Position numbers and translations under genes: made by a program. From contig CAMOTK010000014.1 of NCBI GenBank assembly GCA_946625715.1, positions 1-17,980 on the forward strand: 17,980 bases of DNA, in the 5' to 3' direction. Below, piece by piece: positions 13,804-17,980 of this stretch. Every line of letters begins with the position of its first letter. Within the stretch, counting starts at the first letter, position 1. The notes beneath the pieces were generated by a model that was given only the letters and a program-made list of their open reading frames with translations, ran no database searches and was not told where the DNA came from. Source of the DNA: an uncultured Prevotella sp. GTDB lineage: Bacteria; Bacteroidota; Bacteroidia; Bacteroidales; Bacteroidaceae.

Positions 13804-15045
13804 ATGCTATCGTTCCCTTTTGCCCGTCCGCTCTATGTCATGCTGAAACCGGCTGGTGCCAGCTGCAATCTGGCGTGCCGTTACTGCTACTATCTGGAGA
13901 AGAGCCGGCTCTACGACCATGCTGCGTCGGCCTCAATGATGAGCGACGAGCTGCTGGAAGAGTTCATACGGCAGTACATCGAAGCGCAAACCATGCCGCA
14001 GGTGCTCTTCACATGGCATGGAGGCGAGCCGCTGCTGCGTCCGTTGTCCTTCTATCGGCGTGCCTTGGAGTTGCAGCGCAAGCATGCCCGAGGACGGCAG
14101 ATAGACAACTGCCTGCAGACCAACGGCATGCTGCTCACCGACGAGTGGTGCGAGTTTCTCAGGGAGAACCGCTTCCTGGTAGGCATCTCTATCGATGGAC
14201 CGCAACCGCTGCACGATGCTTATCGGCAGACGCGGGGCGGGCGCCCGACGTTCGATGCCGTCATGCGGGGCATCCGCTTGCTTCAGAAACATGGTGTGGA
14301 GTGGAATGCGATGGCCGTTGTCCATCGCCTCAATGCCGAGAAGCCCTTGGAGTTCTATCGCTTCTTCCGCGACATAGGCTGCCAGTACTTGCAGTTTACG
14401 CCCGTGGTCGAGCGCGTGGTCAGGCGTGGCGACGGGTGTTCGCTGGCTGCGGGCAGCGAGCAGGGTGGGGTGGTGACCGACTACTCCGTCACTCCTTCGC
14501 AGTGGGGCCGTTTTCTCTGTACGCTCTACGATGAGTGGGTGCGGACCGATGTGGGCCATCTGTTTGTGCAACTCTTCGATGCTACGCTGGCCAACTGGGT
14601 TGGCGAGCCGCCGGGCGTCTGTTCGCTCTCGTCGTCGTGTGGCCATGCGGCTGTGATGGAGCATAATGGCGACGTCTATTCGTGCGACCACTTCGTCTTT
14701 CCCAACTATCGCTTAGGCAACATCCGTCAGCAGTCGCTCACCCAACTGCTCTATAGCGAGCGGCAACAGCAGTTCGGCCGTCAGAAGACCGCAGGCCTGC
14801 CCCGCCAATGCCGTGAGTGCAGCTATCTGTTTGCCTGCCATGGCGAGTGTCCGCGCAACCGCTTTGCCGTCGATGCCTATGGCGAGCCCCACCTCAACTA
14901 TCTCTGTGCCGGTTATCGCCAGTACTTTGCCCACGTTGCTGCCGACATGGACTTCATGCGGGCAGAGCTTGAGGCCGGTCGTCCGCCCGCTAATGTGATG
15001 CTTCGCTATGGTGCATCGGCTTTTCGGCCTAACCATTCACTATAG
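13804..15045 (+). CDS. Anaerobic sulfatase-maturating enzyme (radical SAM)
   Basis: This 413-aa radical SAM/SPASM enzyme converts the active-site Ser or Cys of sulfatases into formylglycine without oxygen. The SAM cluster motif is C21-x3-C25-x2-C28 in KPAGASCNLACRYCYYLEK, the wording typical of anSMEs. WHGGEPLL, LQTNGMLL and SIDGP follow as the usual SAM-binding and barrel elements. The SPASM region holds the two auxiliary 4Fe-4S clusters: CSLSSSCGHAAVMEHNGD, YSCDHFVFPNYRLGNI, and CRECSYLFACHGECPRNRF, all close to family consensus. It follows the Ser-type sulfatase by 22 bases, an expected partnership, although that sulfatase appears truncated here, so the enzyme probably serves other sulfatases too. 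A GTG directly before the ATG is an alternative start and adds one residue only. No terminator is visible after the stop. Confidence 0.93.
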   Translation: MLSFPFARPLYVMLKPAGASCNLACRYCYYLEKSRLYDHAASASMMSDELLEEFIRQYIEAQTMPQVLFTWHGGEPLLRPLSFYRRALELQRKHARGRQIDNCLQTNGMLLTDEWCEFLRENRFLVGISIDGPQPLHDAYRQTRGGRPTFDAVMRGIRLLQKHGVEWNAMAVVHRLNAEKPLEFYRFFRDIGCQYLQFTPVVERVVRRGDGCSLAAGSEQGGVVTDYSVTPSQWGRFLCTLYDEWVRTDVGHLFVQLFDATLANWVGEPPGVCSLSSSCGHAAVMEHNGDVYSCDHFVFPNYRLGNIRQQSLTQLLYSERQQQFGRQKTAGLPRQCRECSYLFACHGECPRNRFAVDAYGEPHLNYLCAGYRQYFAHVAADMDFMRAELEAGRPPANVMLRYGASAFRPNHSL

Positions 15046-15082
15046 CTTATTATAATTAAAATATTCAAATAAATATCAATAT

Positions 15083-15097
15083 CTTACTTATTGTAAG
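15083..15097. promoter_or_regulatory. Small dyad just upstream of the C10 protease promoter
   Basis: CTTAC (15083-15087) and GTAAG (15093-15097) are inverted around TTATT, where the -33 region of the following promoter is expected. It may be a regulator site; the arms are short, so chance is possible in such AT-rich DNA. Confidence 0.25.
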
Positions 15098-15108
15098 TGA
15101 ATCTTTCG

Positions 15109-15117
15109 TATATTTGT
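15109..15117 (+). promoter_or_regulatory. -7 promoter element of the C10/BspA-like gene
   Basis: TATATTTGT fits TAnnTTTG and is preceded by TTTCG, the same context as at the mlaEF and lptB promoters. Transcription would start near 15122, giving a leader of about 36 nt to the ATG at 15158. A TTG at 15091-15093 is too close (15 bases) for an ideal -33 element. Confidence 0.5.
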
Positions 15118-15157
15118 AACAGAAACTAAACGTTCTCCAGCAACAAAACCTAAAAAT

Positions 15158-17785
15158 ATGAAGAAGCAACTACTATTATTTTTCGTATTCTCGGCATTAT
15201 CACTTTCCTGCTGGGCAGGAAAGGTCACGGTCGATCAGGCTCTCAGAACGGCTTCAAGCTTTATGAGTGGCAAGACATTCAAAATTGCAGTCTGCAGTCG
15301 GAAGCAAGTGTCTCTTCATCGTACTAAGGAAACACCTTTCTATGTATTCAATGCCACAGATGGCGGATTTGTTGTTGTTTCGGGTGACGACCGCACAAGA
15401 GAAATCCTGGGCTATTCGTTGACGGGCTCTCTTGATATGGACAGTCTGCCTGCCAACCTTCAGTGGTGGCTGGACGAATATGCAAGACAAATAAGTGCGC
15501 TTGGAACATCTACCGTCGCCGTGAATACATCACGGGTGCTTTCGGCAGCATCGGCCATCTCTCCACTAATTGATACCAAATGGGATCAAGGAGCACCTTA
15601 CAACAATATGTGTCCCGACGGAAACGGAAAGGATTATTACGAATCAGGGTATGATGCAGGCAACAGGTGTCTTACGGGGTGTGTGGCAACCGCAATGGCT
15701 CAGGTGATGTGTTATTGGAAGTGGCCAAAGTCGAGTACTGCGCTTGGAGCTTATATAGCGAAGAATTTTGAAGTAAAAAGTCTGCCATCAACAACATTCA
15801 AGTGGGACTTGATGAAAGACAGTTATGGCAATAGCGAGACAGGAGAAGCTGTCGATGCCGTGGCAGAACTGATGAGATATTGTGGGCAGGCGGCAATGAC
15901 TGACTATATGACGTATCAATCAGGTGCTTACCTCTTTCAAGAAGTTATGTCGGGCGCATTCAGCTACAGCCGTAACATGAGGAATATTTATCGTGACCAA
16001 TATAATCTGGATGAATGGGAAAATATTATCTATCGTGAACTGGCAGAGGGAAGACCTGTGATATATAATGGGTACAGCACGAATGGTGGTCACGAATTTA
16101 TCGTAGACGGATATGATACTAACGGGTTGTTTCACATTAACTGGGGATGGGGAGGATCTTACGATGATTATTTTCTGCTGTCTGTTGCTGATCCATATAT
16201 GCCTGGTGTAGATGGAAACTCCAGTAGTGGAGGATACAGATACAATCAGTTTGCACTGGTAGGTATCAAGCCTTTCCGTGAAGGTGAGTCAGAACCTTAT
16301 GCATTACTTAGTGAAGATGCTCAAACCGTTACATTCTATTACGACGGTCATCTGATTAGCCGTGAAGGAATGGATCTTGGCAATGACTATCAATATTTTC
16401 CTGATAAGCAAACCTACGCTGCTGTTACTAAAGTTATTATCGACGATTCGTTTGCCGACTATTATCCTTTTAGTACCGAACAGTGGTTCAATAGATGCAA
16501 TAACCTGAAAGCAATAGAAGGTATTTCAAATCTTCATACCGACTATGTGACAAATATGCGCGAAATGTTCAGCGGTTGTTCCAGTCTGACGAGTCTCGAC
16601 CCGAGCGGCTTTAAGACCGACAACGTGACGAATATGTATAGTATGTTCCGCAACTGCTCCAGCCTTGCCAGTCTTGACCTGAGTGGCTTTAAGACCGACA
16701 ATGTGACAAATATGAGCGAAATGTTCAGCGGTTGTTCCAGCCTGACGAGCCTCGACTTGAGCGGCTTCAAGACCGACAACGTGACGGAAATGCGCGAAAT
16801 GTTCAGCGGTTGTTCCAGCCTTGCCAGCCTCGACCTGAGCGGCTTCAAGACCGACAACGTGACGAATATGTATAGTATGTTCCGCAACTGCTCCAGCCTG
16901 ACGAGCCTCGACCTGAGCTGCTTCAAGACCGACAACGTGACGGAAATGCGCGAAATGTTCAGCGGTTGTTCCAGCCTGACGAGCCTCAACCTGAGTGGCT
17001 TTAAGACCGACAACGTGACGAATATGTATAGTATGTTCTACAACTGCTCCAGCCTGACGAGCCTTGACCTGAGCTGCTTCAAGACTGGCAGCGTGACGGA
17101 AATGCGCGAAATTTTCAGCGGTTGTTCCAGCCTGACGAGCCTCGACTTGAGCGGCTTCAAGACCGACAATGTGGCAGATATGTACCAACTTTTTAATGGT
17201 TGCACCAGCCTTGCCAGCCTCGACCTGAGCGGCTTCAAGACCGACAATGTAACGAATATGCGCGGAATGTTCGGATCCTGTTCCAACTTGAAGAGTATCA
17301 ATCTCAGTACCTTCAATACCAATAACGTGACGACTATGTGGGATATGTTCAGCGGTTGTTCGAGCCTGACTACTCTCGACCTCAGCAACTTCAACACAAG
17401 CAACGTGACGCTTATGGGCAATATGTTCAGAAGATGCTCAAATCTGATAACCATTTATGCAGGAGTCGGTTGGAACACTGACAAGGTAGAGAATTCATCT
17501 AATATGTTTCAGAGATGTATCAACCTCAAAGGTGGTCAGGGGACTGAATACAACTCTTCATACATCGACCATTTCTATGCCCGCATTGACGGCGGTGTTG
17601 AGTCACCAGGCTATTTCACCTATAAGCAAAGTGCAGACATCGGTACTATGGATTCTGATAACATTACGGTATCGGGAGACATCTATGATTTCATGGGTCT
17701 AAAGCGTTACCATTATACAAAGGGGCTGAACATTATCCGTATGAGCGATGGTAGGGTGAGGAAGATTGTTGTGAGAGATCGTTAA
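15158..17785 (+). CDS. Secreted C10 (streptopain-type) cysteine protease with BspA-like repeats
   Basis: This 875-aa protein has a signal peptide (MKKQLLLFFVFSALSLSCWA), a Spi-type propeptide (about 22-115, with FYVFNATDGGFVVVSGDD and LPANLQWWLDEY) and a C10 peptidase domain (about 130-375). The catalytic cysteine is C175 in GCVATAMAQ and the catalytic histidine is H312 in GGHEFIVDGYD; the NWGWGG element follows, all as in streptopain (SpeB). Residues about 461-785 are thirteen units of 26-27 residues with the pattern TDNVT-x-M-x-x-MF-x-x-CSSL-x-SLDLS-x-F, i.e. DUF285/BspA-type leucine-rich repeats used for adhesion. The C-terminus (FMGLKRYHYTKGLNIIRMSDGRVRKIVV) resembles the short sorting-type tails of secreted Prevotella proteins; type IX secretion is an inference. 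The protease half is more AT-rich than neighbouring genes. It has its own promoter. A host-protein-degrading, adhesive surface protease is the likely role. Confidence 0.88.
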   Translation: MKKQLLLFFVFSALSLSCWAGKVTVDQALRTASSFMSGKTFKIAVCSRKQVSLHRTKETPFYVFNATDGGFVVVSGDDRTREILGYSLTGSLDMDSLPANLQWWLDEYARQISALGTSTVAVNTSRVLSAASAISPLIDTKWDQGAPYNNMCPDGNGKDYYESGYDAGNRCLTGCVATAMAQVMCYWKWPKSSTALGAYIAKNFEVKSLPSTTFKWDLMKDSYGNSETGEAVDAVAELMRYCGQAAMTDYMTYQSGAYLFQEVMSGAFSYSRNMRNIYRDQYNLDEWENIIYRELAEGRPVIYNGYSTNGGHEFIVDGYDTNGLFHINWGWGGSYDDYFLLSVADPYMPGVDGNSSSGGYRYNQFALVGIKPFREGESEPYALLSEDAQTVTFYYDGHLISREGMDLGNDYQYFPDKQTYAAVTKVIIDDSFADYYPFSTEQWFNRCNNLKAIEGISNLHTDYVTNMREMFSGCSSLTSLDPSGFKTDNVTNMYSMFRNCSSLASLDLSGFKTDNVTNMSEMFSGCSSLTSLDLSGFKTDNVTEMREMFSGCSSLASLDLSGFKTDNVTNMYSMFRNCSSLTSLDLSCFKTDNVTEMREMFSGCSSLTSLNLSGFKTDNVTNMYSMFYNCSSLTSLDLSCFKTGSVTEMREIFSGCSSLTSLDLSGFKTDNVADMYQLFNGCTSLASLDLSGFKTDNVTNMRGMFGSCSNLKSINLSTFNTNNVTTMWDMFSGCSSLTTLDLSNFNTSNVTLMGNMFRRCSNLITIYAGVGWNTDKVENSSNMFQRCINLKGGQGTEYNSSYIDHFYARIDGGVESPGYFTYKQSADIGTMDSDNITVSGDIYDFMGLKRYHYTKGLNIIRMSDGRVRKIVVRDR
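16538..17530 (+). repeat. Tandem 78-bp coding repeats (BspA/DUF285 units)
   Basis: Units begin every 78 bases from 16538 (16616, 16694, 16772 and so on to 17396); unit 12 is 81 bases and unit 13 (17477) is partial. Two types alternate: REMFSG type in units 1, 4, 6 and 8 (unit 3 is SEMFSG), and YSMFRN/YSMFYN type in units 2, 5 and 7. Units 4-5 and 6-7 are nearly identical at DNA level, so the array also has a 156-bp higher-order period. Units 9-13 are more diverged. All normal steps are multiples of three, so copy-number changes keep the frame. Confidence 0.9.
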
Positions 17786-17795
17786 AATCGAACAA

Positions 17796-17980
17796 CTAAC
17801 ATCGAACTTGCATCCAGTACAGCCGTTCCTCGTCGTCCATTTTCTCAATGGCATAGCGCAGTGTCGTGCGGGGCATCTCGTGGGCATGCTGACGAAGAAA
17901 GTCGCGCAGCAGGTCGACCGATACGCGCTTGCCCATCTCGCGCAGCATCCAGCCCACTGCCTTGTGCATCAGGTCGTGAG
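17796..17980 (-). CDS. DNA alkylation repair protein (AlkD-like), 3' part only
   Basis: The last 61 codons and the stop are in the window; the start lies beyond 17980. The visible sequence [18 protein letters not shown], then [34 protein letters not shown] matches the C-terminal HEAT-like helices of the DNA_alkylation family, where K-A-V-G-W-x-L-R-E and MPRT-x-LRYAIE are hallmark strings. AlkD-type glycosylases remove positively charged alkylated bases such as 3-methyl- and 7-methylguanine from DNA. It is convergent with the C10 protease gene, with 10 bases between the stop codons and no terminator hairpin. Confidence 0.9.
   Translation of the reverse strand, partial: HDLMHKAVGWMLREMGKRVSVDLLRDFLRQHAHEMPRTTLRYAIEKMDDEERLYWMQVRC

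Noticed and set aside
16526..17188. Repetitive open frame on the minus strand opposite the BspA-like repeats
   Set aside because: Its periodicity is simply the complement of the 78-bp repeat; no start signals or secretion signal.
16538..17530. Regular tandem repeats that could suggest a CRISPR array
   Set aside because: Units are contiguous 78-bp coding repeats without unique spacers and translate into DUF285 repeats.

Overview
The window looks like a chromosomal segment of a gut or oral Bacteroidales, most likely Prevotella or a close relative. The evidence is a recurring promoter signature of the Bacteroidetes primary sigma factor (-7 box TAnnTTTGC, sometimes with TTTG about 19-20 bases upstream), few Shine-Dalgarno sites, GC-rich coding against very AT-rich intergenic DNA, and the gene content: secreted pectate lyase, Ser-type sulfatase with anSME, and a C10 protease carrying BspA-like repeats. 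The genus is inferred, not proven.

Layout. 1-263 is a leader region with a hairpin, a 15-base palindrome and a good promoter. 264-1771 is an overlapping mlaE-mlaF pair (outer-membrane lipid transport). 1790-3631 (minus) is a membrane-anchored TPR/SpoIIE-type PP2C phosphatase. 3858-5399 is a 513-aa protein I do not recognise. 5475-7809 holds lptB followed 4 nt later by a secreted pectate lyase. 7932-9293 is trigger factor, ending in a strong terminator that lies only 6 nt before rsmA (9364-10176). 10177-10539 has no gene but holds an inverted repeat over a promoter-like box, a strongly C-depleted stretch and an intrinsic terminator, which together suggest an unannotated non-coding RNA. yraN (minus) and a PreA-like dehydrogenase (plus) are divergent from 10897-11022.

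11023-15045 reads as one operon: PreA-like enzyme, a ZIP zinc-transporter remnant, a sulfatase, and an anaerobic sulfatase-maturating enzyme. Both the ZIP gene and the sulfatase appear to have lost their middle in frame, including metal-binding motifs, while the maturase looks intact. 15158-17785 is a secreted C10 (streptopain-type) cysteine protease fused to thirteen 26-residue BspA-like repeats and a short C-terminal sorting-like tail. The window ends in the 3' part of a DNA alkylation repair gene on the minus strand.

Housekeeping functions (Mla, Lpt, trigger factor, RsmA) alternate with glycan and protein degradation functions (pectate lyase, sulfatase/anSME, C10 protease). The most notable points are the C-poor candidate ncRNA, the two neighbouring in-frame internal deletions, the PreT-like Fe-S module fused to PreA, the unrecognised 513-aa protein and the repeat structure of the C10/BspA protein. 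I did not find a defence island, CRISPR array, phage, insertion sequence, tRNA or rRNA.
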